Assembly: GCF_026340465.1 (NCBI RefSeq)
Contig: NZ_JAPEPC010000001.1
Span: 5,027,001-5,091,000, forward strand
Direction: 5' to 3'
DNA from: Streptomyces sp. NBC_01306
Lineage (GTDB): Bacteria; Actinomycetota; Actinomycetes; Streptomycetales; Streptomycetaceae
DNA: 64,000 nt
Every line of letters starts with the position of its first letter. Within the stretch, counting starts at the first letter, position 1. Of this stretch, positions 1 through 8,401 are shown one piece after another. Below the pieces are notes generated by a model, which saw nothing but the letters and a program-made list of their open reading frames with translations, was not told the DNA's origin and made no database searches. The translations under genes were made by a program, and so were the position numbers.

Positions 1-2
1 GC

Positions 3-812
3 AGGCAGCAGTCGGACGGCTTCGACTGGGCGGGCCTGGCGCTGCTGGTCGTGGCGACGACCAGCGGGCTGCTCGGGGTCTCGGCCGCGTCCGGACTGCC
101 GGTACCCGGCTGGGGTGTCGCCGGGCTGTTCGTCCTGGCCGCCGGGGCCGGCTGGGCGTTCGCGGTGCGGCAGCGGGTGGCCGCCGTGCCGCTGCTCGAC
201 CTGGCGCTGCTGCGGGTGCGGGCGGTGTCGTCCGGGCTGATCGGCGCGCTCTGCGGCTATCTGGTGCTCTTCGGGCCCCTGGTGCTGGTCCCGATCGTGC
301 TCACGGGCGGGGGCTCGTCGGAGCTGACGGCGGGTCTTGTGCTGACCGCGCTGCCGGTCGGCTTCGCAGTGGCCGCTACGGCTGCCGACAGGGCCCTGCC
401 CGCGGCGCTGGGCGACCGGGGCCGCTGTGTCCTGGGCGCGCTGATCTGCGTGGCCGCTCTGGTGGCGATGGTCCTGGCGCCGCTGACTCCCGGGCCGCTG
501 GTGCTGCTCCTCGCGGTGCTCGGACTGGGCCTGGGCATCTTCACCCCGGCCAACAACACGCTGATCATGGGGGCGATCCCGGCGCGTTCGTCGGGTACCG
601 GCGGCGGACTGGTCAACATGGCCCGCGGCCTGGGCACGGCCCTGGGCGTCGCGCTGGTGACCCTGGCCCTGCATCTCGCCCCGCCGCACGGGGTGCCGGA
701 CGGCCCGCGCTGGGCCGTACTCGTCCTGCTCATGGCGGCGCTGGTGGCGGTGTACGCGGCACGTTCGGGGCCCCGGGCGGGGGCTCGGGCGGGAACTCGG
801 TCGCGTACGTAG
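3..812 (+). CDS. MFS drug-efflux transporter, C-terminal part (5' end outside window)
   Basis: The frame is open from the window edge, so the gene begins upstream and about 269 residues are seen. It is a chain of hydrophobic helices rich in Leu, Val, Ala and Gly, split by short charged loops, as in the second half of a 14-helix DHA2-type proton-driven exporter. The stretch GLGLGIFTPANNTLIMGAIP followed by a Gly-rich loop and NMARGLGTALGVAL is typical of this family's late helices. The C terminus is a short basic tail. Substrate cannot be told. The MarR gene about 1.2 kb downstream could be related, but lgt lies between them on the other strand. Confidence 0.85.
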   Translation, partial: RQQSDGFDWAGLALLVVATTSGLLGVSAASGLPVPGWGVAGLFVLAAGAGWAFAVRQRVAAVPLLDLALLRVRAVSSGLIGALCGYLVLFGPLVLVPIVLTGGGSSELTAGLVLTALPVGFAVAATAADRALPAALGDRGRCVLGALICVAALVAMVLAPLTPGPLVLLLAVLGLGLGIFTPANNTLIMGAIPARSSGTGGGLVNMARGLGTALGVALVTLALHLAPPHGVPDGPRWAVLVLLMAALVAVYAARSGPRAGARAGTRSRT

Positions 813-839
813 GTGTGGGTACGGCTGGTGGTGCGCGCG

Positions 840-1802
840 TCACTTGTCCGTCGGGTCACGGTCGGGAGGAGAAGCGCCCTGCGGGCCGTCGCCCGTGGAG
901 CCGGGCCCGGCAGCTGAGCCGGAGCTGGAGCCGGAAGTGGTGTCCGTACTGACGTCAGTACCGGCGTCGGCGTCGGCGTCGGTATCGGTATCGGTATCGG
1001 TACTGACGTCGGCGGGACGGCGGGTGGCGATGAGGTACACCAGCGCTCCGGCGAACAGCGCAGCCGACACCCAGTCGTTCAGCCGCAGGCCCAGAAAGTG
1101 GTTGGCGTGATCGATCCGCAGGGCTTCGATCCAGGACCGCCCGGCGGTGTACGCCAGCACGTAGCACGCGAACAGCCGTCCCCTGCGCGGCCGGTAGCGC
1201 CGGTCGAGCCAGAGGAGCAGGGCCATCACGCCGAGATCCCACAGGGACTCGTAGAGAAAAGTCGGGTGGTAGAGAGCGACGGTCGGGCTGTCCGCGGGCC
1301 GGTGCGCGGGATCGATCAGCAGGGCCCAGGGCAGATGCGTGGGACCGCCGAAGAGCTCCTGGTTGAAGTAGTTCCCCCACCGGCCGATCGCCTGGGCCAG
1401 CACCAGGCCGGGAGCTGCGGCATCCGCGAAGTCCGCCAGCCTGATGCCCCGGCGCCTGCACCCCAGCCACGCGCCCACAGCGCCGAGGGCGACGGCGCCG
1501 GGGATACCGAGCCCGCCATCCCAGATGTACAGCGCCCGGATGGGCTGCTTGCCGGCGGCGAAGTACAGCTCGGGGTCGGTGATGACGTGGTAGAGCCGCC
1601 CGCCCAGCACACCGAACGGCACTGCCCACAGCGCGATGTCGGCGATGTGGTCGCGGTTGCCGCCGCGGGCCGCCCAGCGGCGGCCGGTCAGCCACACCCC
1701 GGCGAAGATCCCGGCGATGATGCACAGCGCGTACGCCCGGATCGGGAAGGGCCCGAGATGCCAGACACCCTGGGAAGGGCTCGGAATGTACGCCAGGTTC
1801 AT
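840..1802 (-). CDS. lgt: Prolipoprotein diacylglyceryl transferase (second-copy type)
   Basis: This integral membrane enzyme moves diacylglycerol from phosphatidylglycerol to the lipobox cysteine of prolipoproteins. It is 320 aa. The N terminus (MNLAYIPSPSQGVWHLGPFP) and the signature GRWGNYFNQELFGGPT near residue 140 identify it, with about seven hydrophobic helices over residues 20-255. Residues after about 262 form a low-complexity tail of Thr-Asp, Ala-Asp and Ser-Thr repeats ending in Pro/Ser/Gly, longer than in the E. coli enzyme and probably cytoplasmic. Streptomyces often have two lgt genes. The usual one sits by the trp genes, and this one does not, so I infer the second copy. Start is the ATG at 1802. 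Confidence 0.93.
   Translation of the reverse strand: MNLAYIPSPSQGVWHLGPFPIRAYALCIIAGIFAGVWLTGRRWAARGGNRDHIADIALWAVPFGVLGGRLYHVITDPELYFAAGKQPIRALYIWDGGLGIPGAVALGAVGAWLGCRRRGIRLADFADAAAPGLVLAQAIGRWGNYFNQELFGGPTHLPWALLIDPAHRPADSPTVALYHPTFLYESLWDLGVMALLLWLDRRYRPRRGRLFACYVLAYTAGRSWIEALRIDHANHFLGLRLNDWVSAALFAGALVYLIATRRPADVSTDTDTDTDADADAGTDVSTDTTSGSSSGSAAGPGSTGDGPQGASPPDRDPTDK
946..1003. repeat. Palindrome and hexamer runs inside the lgt tail
   Basis: A perfect 16-bp palindrome, GTACTGACGTCAGTAC (946-961), is followed by GTCGGC-type and then GGTATC-type hexamer runs up to about 1003. These hexamers encode the Thr-Asp/Ala-Asp repeats. It is coding DNA, so the palindrome is probably a by-product of codon choice. 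Confidence 0.7.
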
Positions 1803-2001
1803 CGGCGGGACCGCTCTCGACGTGAGGTTGCCGACCGGGGCCGGAGGAACCCGAACGAGATTACATCGGACCCCGAACCTTTCGCCTGTGACCCCTGCGG
1901 CTCCTGCGGCTCCTGTGACCCACGAGCCCGCGCCCCTGTGCCCCTGAGCGTGTGACCCCCGACCCTGTGGCCTCCGTGCTGGAGGTCAGTAAAGTTCGCG
2001 T

Positions 2002-2490
2002 ATGCCGCCCCAGCCCCGATCCGGGACCCGTAAGCCGCCGAAGGACCACACGTCCGACGCGCGACTGCTCACCGAGGCCGTCACGCGCCTGCGCCGTTCC
2101 TTGCGGGCGTCGATCCGCACCGACTACCCGTGGGAGACCCTGCCCATGGCCCAGGTCGAACTGCTCCAGGTCCTCGCGGAACACTCCCCGGCCCGCATCA
2201 GCGACCTGGCCACCCGCCAGCATCTGGCGGCCAGCACGGTATCGGGCCTGATCGGGCAGATGATCACGGCGGGTCTGGTGACCCGCGATGTCGACTCAGC
2301 CGACCGGCGGGCCTCCGTCGTCGTTCTCACCGACGCGGGCCGCGCCCAGCTCACCGCCTGGGCCCAGGCCCATGAACGCCGCCTGGGTGCCGCTCTCGCC
2401 GCCCTGGGCGACGCGGACCGCGACACGGTCCGGGCGGCACTGCCCGCCCTGCTCCGTATCGCGGAACACCTGGACGACACCGGGGACTGA
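2002..2490 (+). CDS. MarR-family transcriptional regulator
   Basis: A 162-aa winged-helix regulator. The family is recognised by the HTH segment ARISDLATRQHLAASTVSGL (residues about 63-82), the wing with DVDSADRRASVVVLTDAGRA, and flanking dimerisation helices. MarR proteins are dimers that leave DNA on binding a phenolic or other ligand. The basic N terminus before residue 18 is probably disordered. It is divergent from lgt with about 200 bp between them. That gap has short C-rich repeats (CTCCTGCGG, CCCCTG) and no operator I can name. Target and ligand are unknown. Confidence 0.9.
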   Translation: MPPQPRSGTRKPPKDHTSDARLLTEAVTRLRRSLRASIRTDYPWETLPMAQVELLQVLAEHSPARISDLATRQHLAASTVSGLIGQMITAGLVTRDVDSADRRASVVVLTDAGRAQLTAWAQAHERRLGAALAALGDADRDTVRAALPALLRIAEHLDDTGD

Positions 2491-2512
2491 CCGGGCGCCC
2501 TTGAAAGCGGGC

Positions 2513-2800
2513 TCAGTTGGAGTTCGCGCTCTTGGCGGGACGGCCGTCGATGTAGGCCGTGACCCGGTAGAGGTAGCCGCCAGGGGTGAGGTAGAGCGTG
2601 TGATTGGTCGCCCCGCGAGGGTCCCCGGGAGGCACGTCCACCCAGCCGATGAGGACGGATCGGGGGATCGGCACCCTGACCTCGGCGAGCTCCGCTATCA
2701 CCTTGGGGTCGAGTGCCACGGGGCGCAGTTCGAGCAGCCCCCCGCTGTTCCACAGTTCGCCGGACTCCGTCTGCGAACACGTCGCCGTTGCGCTGCTCAT
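2513..2800 (-). CDS. Conserved small protein of unknown function
   Basis: A 95-aa acidic-to-neutral protein with no signal peptide, membrane helix or recognised motif. The centre, with RVPIPRSVLIGWVDVPPGD and then NHTLYLTPGGYLYRVTAYI, predicts a small beta-rich fold. The start is well supported: AGGAG lies seven bases before the ATG at 2800. The 3' end faces the MarR stop, 22 bp away. I do not recognise it. It may be real but lineage-restricted. Confidence 0.6.
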   Translation of the reverse strand: MSSATATCSQTESGELWNSGGLLELRPVALDPKVIAELAEVRVPIPRSVLIGWVDVPPGDPRGATNHTLYLTPGGYLYRVTAYIDGRPAKSANSN

Positions 2801-3204
2801 GACTTCTCCTGTCGATCAGTCGAATCCGTGCTGTGACATTAAGTGCACTCAGCGTGAGCAGTCCGTCAGGAGGGCTGGAATGGCTCATTCCCTGTGCTGA
2901 CGTGGCGCTTCACGATGGTTCCTGCTCGTAGGCCTTCCGGCACGGTGTGTGCCGATGGGTTCCACCCTGCCGGAGGCATCCTGAAGCTGACCTGAAGCAT
3001 CCTGAAGCCGCCTTCAGGTTCGGCCTGTTGGTTACGCGGGCGCGGCTGCCGGTGGTGGGGCGGAGTGGGGCTTCCTCGCCGACGCGGGCCGCCCCCAGCT
3101 CGCGGCGTGCGGTCGATCTCCGCAGATCCCGCGCCTCCCGGTTCGGGGCCGCCCGGGGTCCTTACGCCGTCACTACGTCGTTCTCGCTACGTTCCCCAGA
3201 CCTG
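2801..3204. other. Gene-poor stretch with short direct repeats
   Basis: I see no convincing gene in these 400 bases. The 5' part is the upstream region of the 2513-2800 gene. Around 2976-3018 the octamer CCTGAAGC occurs three times (two inside a repeated GCATCCTGAAGC) and is followed by the inverse GCCTTCAGG, a possible weak hairpin. The rest is ordinary GC-rich spacer. Confidence 0.4.
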
Positions 3205-3231
3205 AAAAAAGGCCCTCCCGGTGGGAGGGCC
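3205..3231 (-). terminator. Intrinsic terminator of the tRNA-Arg gene
   Basis: On the minus strand a perfect 9-bp GC stem (GGCCCTCCC with GGGAGGGCC, 3-base loop) is followed directly by a run of six T. It lies 20 bp beyond the tRNA 3' end and is the clearest textbook terminator in the window. Confidence 0.92.
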
Positions 3232-3251
3232 CGGCCGCAGTGCGGCGAGAG

Positions 3252-3324
3252 TGCCCCCGGCAGGACTCGAACCTGCGGCCAAGCGCTTAGAAGGCGCCTG
3301 CTCTATCCACTGAGCTACGGGGGC
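3252..3324 (-). tRNA. tRNA-Arg (anticodon TCT)
   Basis: The 73-nt cloverleaf folds fully. The 7-bp acceptor GCCCCCG pairs with CGGGGGC and the discriminator is A. The D arm is GCTCAGTGGATAGAGC. The anticodon stem GGCGC/GCGCT closes loop CTTCTAA, and the T arm contains GGTTCGAGTCC. CCA is not encoded, as usual in actinobacteria. The anticodon reads AGA, a very rare codon in such a GC-rich genome. Confidence 0.96.
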
Positions 3325-3652
3325 CGGATCGTGGCCTCGGCGGCCTGGAGCCCCGGTTGTACGGGTGCGTGACCTTGCCAGGGACCAGGATAGGGCTCCA
3401 TTCACCTGCTCCCCGTTGCTTCACCTCCGTGGCACGATGTGGAGGTTCAGTGAAGCGAACTGATAATCGCAGGCGGGTGCGGATCGCGCACCGCTTTTGG
3501 CTCCTCGGATCCCGGGTGTTGTGCAGTCGTTATGCCTGCGTCCCACTCGTCCCGAGTGGTCCGGGTGTCCGAACGGCCCTGATCGCCCCCTATTGGCGCG
3601 CACAAGTGGCTATACGCTTCAAAAAGCCAATGAAATTGGGCATTCTTCGCAT
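3325..3652. other. tRNA / dynA intergenic region
   Basis: This 328-base spacer separates the minus-strand tRNA from dynA and must hold both promoters. It has locally lower GC around 3605-3650, including TATACGCTTCAAAAAGCCAA, unusual for this window and a likely promoter or leader for dynA. I could not fix -35 and -10 boxes. Confidence 0.35.
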
Positions 3653-5263
3653 GTGGTGACCTTGGATGTACGGCCTCAGCTGATCGACGCACTCTCCGCC
3701 CTGCGTGACCGAGTCGCCGCCGTGCGCCTTCCGCTCCCGTTGCCAGGCGCACCGCGCGCCTGCCGGACGCGGACCGAATTGCTCGCGCAGCTCGACGACT
3801 ACCTGGTGCCCCGGCTCAGAGCTCCGGAAGCACCCCTGCTCGCCGTGATCGGCGGGTCGACCGGTGCGGGGAAGTCCACGCTCGTCAATTCGCTGGTCGG
3901 ACGCCGGGTCAGCGAGGCCGGAGTGCTGCGGCCCACCACACGGACACCGGTCCTGGTCTGCCACCCCGACGACCACCACTGGTTCTCGGGGCTGCGCGTG
4001 CTGCCGCGCCTCACCCGCGTATGGCTTCCGCAGCAGGACGACACCGGCGACGACGGGCCCCCGGAGCCGCACGCGGCCACCAGCGGTGCGCTGCGGGTCG
4101 AAGTGGCGGCGAACCTGCCGCGCGGGCTCGCCCTGCTCGACGCCCCCGACATCGACTCGCTCGTCGCGGGCAACCGGGCGCTGGCCGCCGAGTTGATCTG
4201 CGCCGCCGACGTGTGGGTCATGGTGACCACCGCGTCCCGGTACGCGGACGCCGTGCCCTGGCATCTGCTGCGTACCGCGAAGGAGTACAACGCGACACTC
4301 GTCACCGTCCTCGACCGGGTGCCCCACCAGGTCGTCGGAGAGGTGTCACGGCAGTACGGCGCGCTGCTCACCCGGGCCGGGCTCGGGGACGCGCCGCGCT
4401 TCACGATCCCCGAACTGCCCGAGTCGGCGGGCGGCGGCAGCGGACTGCTGCCCACCACCGCCGTGGCACCGCTGCGCGCATGGCTGACCCAGCACGCGCA
4501 GGACCCGGCGGCCCGGCAGCAGTCGCTCGACCGCACGGCGACCGGCGTGATCGATTCGCTGGGTGCGCGGATGCCCGAACTGGCTGCCGCCGTCGCCATG
4601 CAGTACTCCGCAGCGGTACGGCTCACCGGCACCGTCGAGGAGGCGTACGAGGGTGAGGGCAAGCGCGTACGAGCACGGCTCAAGGCGGGCGCCGTGCTGG
4701 CCGGAGACGCCAGGACCCGGTGGCGCGGCTATCCGTTGGACAGTTCGTCGGGCGAACTGCTCGACGCGCTCTCGGAGAGCCTGGCGGTACTGCTCCAGTG
4801 CGCGGTGGCCGCCGCAGACGAACGGGTCCGCGAGAGCTGGGGGCGCGAGCCCGCGGCGGCCGGTCTTGAGACGGAGGCGGCGGAGGCCGGCGAGAGGGTC
4901 GGCCTCGCCGTACGGCGCTGGCGGCGGGTCCTGGAGGAGCTGGCCGAGGAAGAGGTGGGCGGGCTGGAGCGCTCGGCCGCGCCGGAACCCGAGGCGGTCG
5001 CCGCGCTGCTGGCCGCCGCGCTGCTGGGCGGGCGCCGGACGCGCAAGGCGGGGGAGCGGCTGGCCGAACGGATCGGCGCGCAGAGGGCGCTGAGGCTGCG
5101 CGACAAGGGCGCCGAGCTGGTCAGCACGTACATCGACGACGTGCTCGGCGCGGAGCGTGACCGCCGGCTCGCACCGCTGGACGCCCTCGATGTGGGCCCC
5201 GAGTCGCAGGCCGAACTGATCGCCGCGCTGTCCGTACTGCAGAAGGAGAAGTGCCCGCGATGA
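3653..5263 (+). CDS. dynA: Dynamin-like GTPase DynA
   Basis: A 536-aa GTPase of the bacterial dynamin type. The P-loop GGSTGAGKSTLVNSLVG starts at residue 67, switch-like Thr follows in RRPTTRTPVL, and the G3-like segment is LLDAPDIDSL. The rest is long alpha-helical sequence rich in Glu, Ala and Arg, as expected of a dynamin stalk, with no membrane helix. The start is taken as GTG 3653, giving MVTLDVRPQL. The frame is open further upstream, but that part is not protein-like. In S. venezuelae, DynA works with DynB to stabilise FtsZ rings during sporulation septation. The ATGA overlap with the next gene supports the same pair here. Confidence 0.85.
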   Translation: MVTLDVRPQLIDALSALRDRVAAVRLPLPLPGAPRACRTRTELLAQLDDYLVPRLRAPEAPLLAVIGGSTGAGKSTLVNSLVGRRVSEAGVLRPTTRTPVLVCHPDDHHWFSGLRVLPRLTRVWLPQQDDTGDDGPPEPHAATSGALRVEVAANLPRGLALLDAPDIDSLVAGNRALAAELICAADVWVMVTTASRYADAVPWHLLRTAKEYNATLVTVLDRVPHQVVGEVSRQYGALLTRAGLGDAPRFTIPELPESAGGGSGLLPTTAVAPLRAWLTQHAQDPAARQQSLDRTATGVIDSLGARMPELAAAVAMQYSAAVRLTGTVEEAYEGEGKRVRARLKAGAVLAGDARTRWRGYPLDSSSGELLDALSESLAVLLQCAVAAADERVRESWGREPAAAGLETEAAEAGERVGLAVRRWRRVLEELAEEEVGGLERSAAPEPEAVAALLAAALLGGRRTRKAGERLAERIGAQRALRLRDKGAELVSTYIDDVLGAERDRRLAPLDALDVGPESQAELIAALSVLQKEKCPR

Positions 5264-7566
5264 CCGAGGTGACCGAGACGACACACGTGACCGGGGTGAC
5301 CGGAGCGGCGGAGGTGGATGTGGTGGCGGACGGGGCTGAGGCCAGCACATCGGCAGTCGGTACGCATGTGGCTGGTGTGGCTGGTGGGGTTGAGAGGGCC
5401 GCTGGGGGCGCTGGGGCTGCTGGGGTGTGTGCGGCTTCTGCTGCGCCGGGTTCGGATGCGTGGCCCGAGCGGCCGGGGGCCCGGGAGAGCCAAGGGCCGG
5501 AGGGGGCGCGGGAGCCGTACGCAGTTCCCGCTCCTGGGGTCTCCGGCGCGGCGCAGGGGGCGGCCCCGGCGATGGCGTCCAGCGACTCGGAAACAGCCTC
5601 CGATGCGGATTCCGGCGCGGCCTCGGGGACCGCCCTGGATACCGCCGCCGGTCCGTTCGGTCTGCCGGGTCCATCTGATCCGTCTGATCCGTCTGATCCG
5701 TCTGATTCATCCGGTCCGTCCGATCAGTCGGATCGGTCCGGGGCCTCCGAGCTGTCAGGGCTGTCAGGGCTGTCTGAGCTTTCAGGGCCCTCAGGGGCAG
5801 CCGGTCAGGCCAAAATGCCCGGGCAGGCCGGTCACCGATGGGACGACGGGTTCATCGCCCGACGCGCCGCCGACCGCGGCGACAGCGCGCCGGGCAGCGC
5901 GCGCGAACTCAATCTGGGCCCCCTGCCCGAGTCGTACGAGGACTTCCCGCGTTCCATGTCGTACGGCGCCGAACTGCGCGCCCGGCTGGACGCCTTGCGG
6001 GAACTGGTCGGTCTCTCCCGTACGCGCCTCGACGGCCCGACGCTGGCCGAGGCCGGACGGGTGCTGGACGAGGCGTCGGCCCGGCAGCGGCTCTCCTCGC
6101 AGCACACCGTCGTCGCCATCGCGGGCGCGACCGGCAGCGGCAAGTCGACCCTCTTCAACGCCCTTGCCGGGGTGGCGATCTCCGAGACCGGGGTGCGCAG
6201 GCCCACCACCTCCGCGCCCCTCGCCTGCAGTTGGACCGACGGCGCCGCCGGACTGCTCGACCGGCTCGCCATCCCGGGGCGGCTGCGCCGCAGGCCCTGG
6301 ATGAGTGCGGGACCCGGCGACGAGCTGCACGGGCTGGTCCTCATCGACCTGCCGGACCACGACTCGGCCGTGACCGCGCACCGCGACCAGGTGGACCGCG
6401 CGATGGAACTGGTCGACGCGGTGATCTGGGTGGTCGACCCGGAGAAGTACGCGGACGCCGCACTCCACGACCGCTATCTCAAGCCGCTCGCGGGCCACGC
6501 CGAGATCACCTTCGTGGTGCTCAACCAGATCGACCGGCTGCCGGGCGAGGCCGCCGACCAGGTGCTCGACGACCTGCGGAGGCTGCTCGACGAGGACGGC
6601 ATGGCACTGGGCGAGCACGGCGAGCCGGGGGCGACGGTGCTCGCGCTGTCCGCGCTCACCGGTGAAGGGGTGGGTGAACTGCGGGAGCTGATCGGCCGGT
6701 TCGTCCGCGAACGGGGCGCCCCGGCGCGGCGGCTGTCCGCCGATGTGGACGCGGCGGCGGACGAACTGCGGTCGGTCTACGTGGCCGAGGGCCACGCCGG
6801 GCTCGGAGAGCTGTCGCGTGAGGAGTTCGGTGACCGGCTCGGCAACGCGGTCGGCGCCCTGGCCGCGGGCGAGGCCGCGGAGCGCGAGTGGAGCCGGAAC
6901 GCGATGAAGGCGTGCGGCACGCCGTGGCTGCGGCTCTGGCGCTGGTACGAGTCCACACGTGTGCCCGGCGGCCCGGAACCGGTGCCGGCGGAGCCCGGCC
7001 CGGAGCCCGCGGGCACCGAGGCGACTGCCCGGCAGGAGGTGGAGCAGGCTGTGCGTACGGTCGCCGACGAGGCGGCCGACGGGCTTCCCGCGCCCTGGGC
7101 GCAGGCGGTGCGCGAGGCCGCCGCACGCGGAGCCGAAGGGCTGCCCGAGGCCCTGGACGAGCTGGCGGTGACCACCGTCGCGCAGGAGCCGGGGGGCCGC
7201 TCGGGGCGGCCCGCATGGTGGCCGGCGGCTGTGCTGGCCCAGGTGATGACGACCGTGCACCAGATTCTGGGTGTGCTCTGGCTGCTGGGGGTGGTGGTGG
7301 GCGTACTCGATGTCGCCCCGCTGACGCCCGTCCTGGTGATGCTGGCCGGAACCGTGGGCGGCCCGCTCGTGGAGTGGGCGTGCGGGATGGCCGTACGGGG
7401 GCCCGCGCACCGGTACGGGCAGGAGGCGGAGCGCAGGCTGCGGGAGGCGGCCGCCGCGTGCGGCAGGGCAAAGGTGCTCGATCCGGTCGCGGCCGAGCTG
7501 GTGCGCTACCGAGAGGTGCGGGAGCAGTACGTGACGGTGAACGGGTTGTCCACAACCGGCAAGTAG
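5260..7566 (+). CDS. dynB: Membrane-bound dynamin-like GTPase DynB
   Basis: A 768-aa partner of DynA. Residues 1-190 are low complexity (Ala/Gly/Pro/Ser-rich, with Ser-Asp-Pro runs). The GTPase follows, with P-loop GATGSGKST from residue 289, a G3-like DLPDHDS, and G4 as NQID. Helical regions lead to two predicted membrane helices at about 660-708 (HQILGVLWLLGVVVGVLDV, then PVLVMLAGTVGGPLVEWACG), which matches the known DynB layout. ATG 5260 overlaps the dynA stop (ATGA), with GGAG upstream. The in-frame GTG at 5251 sits too close to that RBS. It should act at the sporulation septum with DynA, SsgB and SepF-type proteins. Confidence 0.85.
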   Translation: MTEVTETTHVTGVTGAAEVDVVADGAEASTSAVGTHVAGVAGGVERAAGGAGAAGVCAASAAPGSDAWPERPGARESQGPEGAREPYAVPAPGVSGAAQGAAPAMASSDSETASDADSGAASGTALDTAAGPFGLPGPSDPSDPSDPSDSSGPSDQSDRSGASELSGLSGLSELSGPSGAAGQAKMPGQAGHRWDDGFIARRAADRGDSAPGSARELNLGPLPESYEDFPRSMSYGAELRARLDALRELVGLSRTRLDGPTLAEAGRVLDEASARQRLSSQHTVVAIAGATGSGKSTLFNALAGVAISETGVRRPTTSAPLACSWTDGAAGLLDRLAIPGRLRRRPWMSAGPGDELHGLVLIDLPDHDSAVTAHRDQVDRAMELVDAVIWVVDPEKYADAALHDRYLKPLAGHAEITFVVLNQIDRLPGEAADQVLDDLRRLLDEDGMALGEHGEPGATVLALSALTGEGVGELRELIGRFVRERGAPARRLSADVDAAADELRSVYVAEGHAGLGELSREEFGDRLGNAVGALAAGEAAEREWSRNAMKACGTPWLRLWRWYESTRVPGGPEPVPAEPGPEPAGTEATARQEVEQAVRTVADEAADGLPAPWAQAVREAAARGAEGLPEALDELAVTTVAQEPGGRSGRPAWWPAAVLAQVMTTVHQILGVLWLLGVVVGVLDVAPLTPVLVMLAGTVGGPLVEWACGMAVRGPAHRYGQEAERRLREAAAACGRAKVLDPVAAELVRYREVREQYVTVNGLSTTGK

Positions 7567-7611
7567 TCCACAGGCGCAAGCGGAACCTGCTTCGCCGGGC
7601 CAGCATGGGAA

Positions 7612-7663
7612 CCGGATCAGCAACCGGATCGGTAGCCGGATCAGCAACCGGATCGGTAGCCGG
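7612..7663. repeat. Two perfect 24-bp direct repeats before ssbB
   Basis: The 24-bp unit is CCGGATCAGCAA joined to CCGGATCGGTAG. It occurs twice head to tail (7612-7635, 7636-7659) with a CCGG start of a third copy. Each unit is itself two related 12-mers. It lies in the dynB-ssbB gap, about 80 bp before the ssbB start. Confidence 0.85.
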
Positions 7664-7740
7664 TGGCAGCCGGGTGCATCCGGCGGGGTTGTCACGGGGC
7701 GGCCCCGCAGACCATGGCGGGACGGGGGAAGGAAGGGCTC

Positions 7741-8142
7741 ATGAACGACACCTTGGTGACATTGGTGGGAAATGTGGCGACGCAGCCTGAATACCGGGAT
7801 TCGGTGACCGGGGGAATGGCGCGATTTCGCTTCGCGGTCACCGCACGCCGCTGGGACCGGCAGAAACAGGTCTGGACCGACGGGCCGACCAGCTTCTACA
7901 CCGTGTGGTCCTGGCGGTCGCTGGCCGCGAATCTGGCCGGATCCGTGTCCCTGGGCGAACCACTCGTCGTGCACGGCAGGTTGAAGGTGCGCGAAGAGGA
8001 CAAGGACGGACAGCGCAGATTCTCGGCGGACATCGAGGCGCTGGCCGTGGGGCACGACATGACGCGCGGGACCAGCGCGTTCAAGCGTGTGGCCAGGGCC
8101 GACGCGGCTCTGACGGAGCGCCCCAAGGACCTGGTGGCCTGA
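7741..8142 (+). CDS. ssbB: Single-stranded DNA-binding protein, SsbB-like paralogue
   Basis: A 133-aa OB-fold protein. It opens MNDTLVTLVGNVATQPEYRD, has the RFRFAVTARRWD strand and SFYTVWSWRSLAANLAGSV helix of SSB proteins, then the LVVHGRLKVREE strand. It lacks the long Gly-rich linker and acidic DDDIPF-type tip of the main SSB, so it probably cannot recruit the usual partner proteins. In S. coelicolor the second SSB acts in chromosome segregation at sporulation. Its place behind dynAB fits a shared developmental role. The RBS GGGGGAAGGAAGGG region precedes ATG 7741. Confidence 0.85.
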   Translation: MNDTLVTLVGNVATQPEYRDSVTGGMARFRFAVTARRWDRQKQVWTDGPTSFYTVWSWRSLAANLAGSVSLGEPLVVHGRLKVREEDKDGQRRFSADIEALAVGHDMTRGTSAFKRVARADAALTERPKDLVA

Positions 8143-8144
8143 GC

Positions 8145-8178
8145 GGGGCCGGTGTGGCGCCGAGGCGCCACCGGCCCC
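8145..8178 (+). terminator. Hairpin terminator after ssbB
   Basis: GGGGCCGGTG-TG-GCGCC pairs with GGCGCCACCGGCCCC across a GA loop, with a 2-base bulge. It starts three bases after the ssbB stop. No T run follows, as is common in Streptomyces. Confidence 0.7.
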
Positions 8179-8226
8179 TGGGGGGCGGCGATTTGTCGAT
8201 ATGGTCGGGTCGCGGAGGGGATTCAG

Positions 8227-8255
8227 GGTAACGATTCTGATTCGGAATGGTTATC
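8227..8255. promoter_or_regulatory. AT-richer imperfect dyad upstream of the surface-protein gene
   Basis: GGTAACGATTC and GGAATGGTTATC form an imperfect inverted repeat around GATTC, in an AT-richer patch about 150 bp before the surface-protein start. This is where an operator would be expected, but I cannot match it to a known regulator. Confidence 0.35.
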
Positions 8256-8401
8256 AGACGCCTTGTGTGGAGACTGTGTTGCTCCTGCGTCCTTAGGATT
8301 CCCAGATACTCACGGGGCATTTGAGTCTGCCGGCGAGGAACTTCCCCCACGCGCGCCATGAGGCGCATCGCGCGAAGAGTCCTTGCCCGAAGGGGAATTC
8401 T

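Noticed and set aside
3497..3652. A longer dynA start
   Set aside because: The residues do not look like protein, cross a low-GC promoter-like patch and extend beyond the family N terminus.
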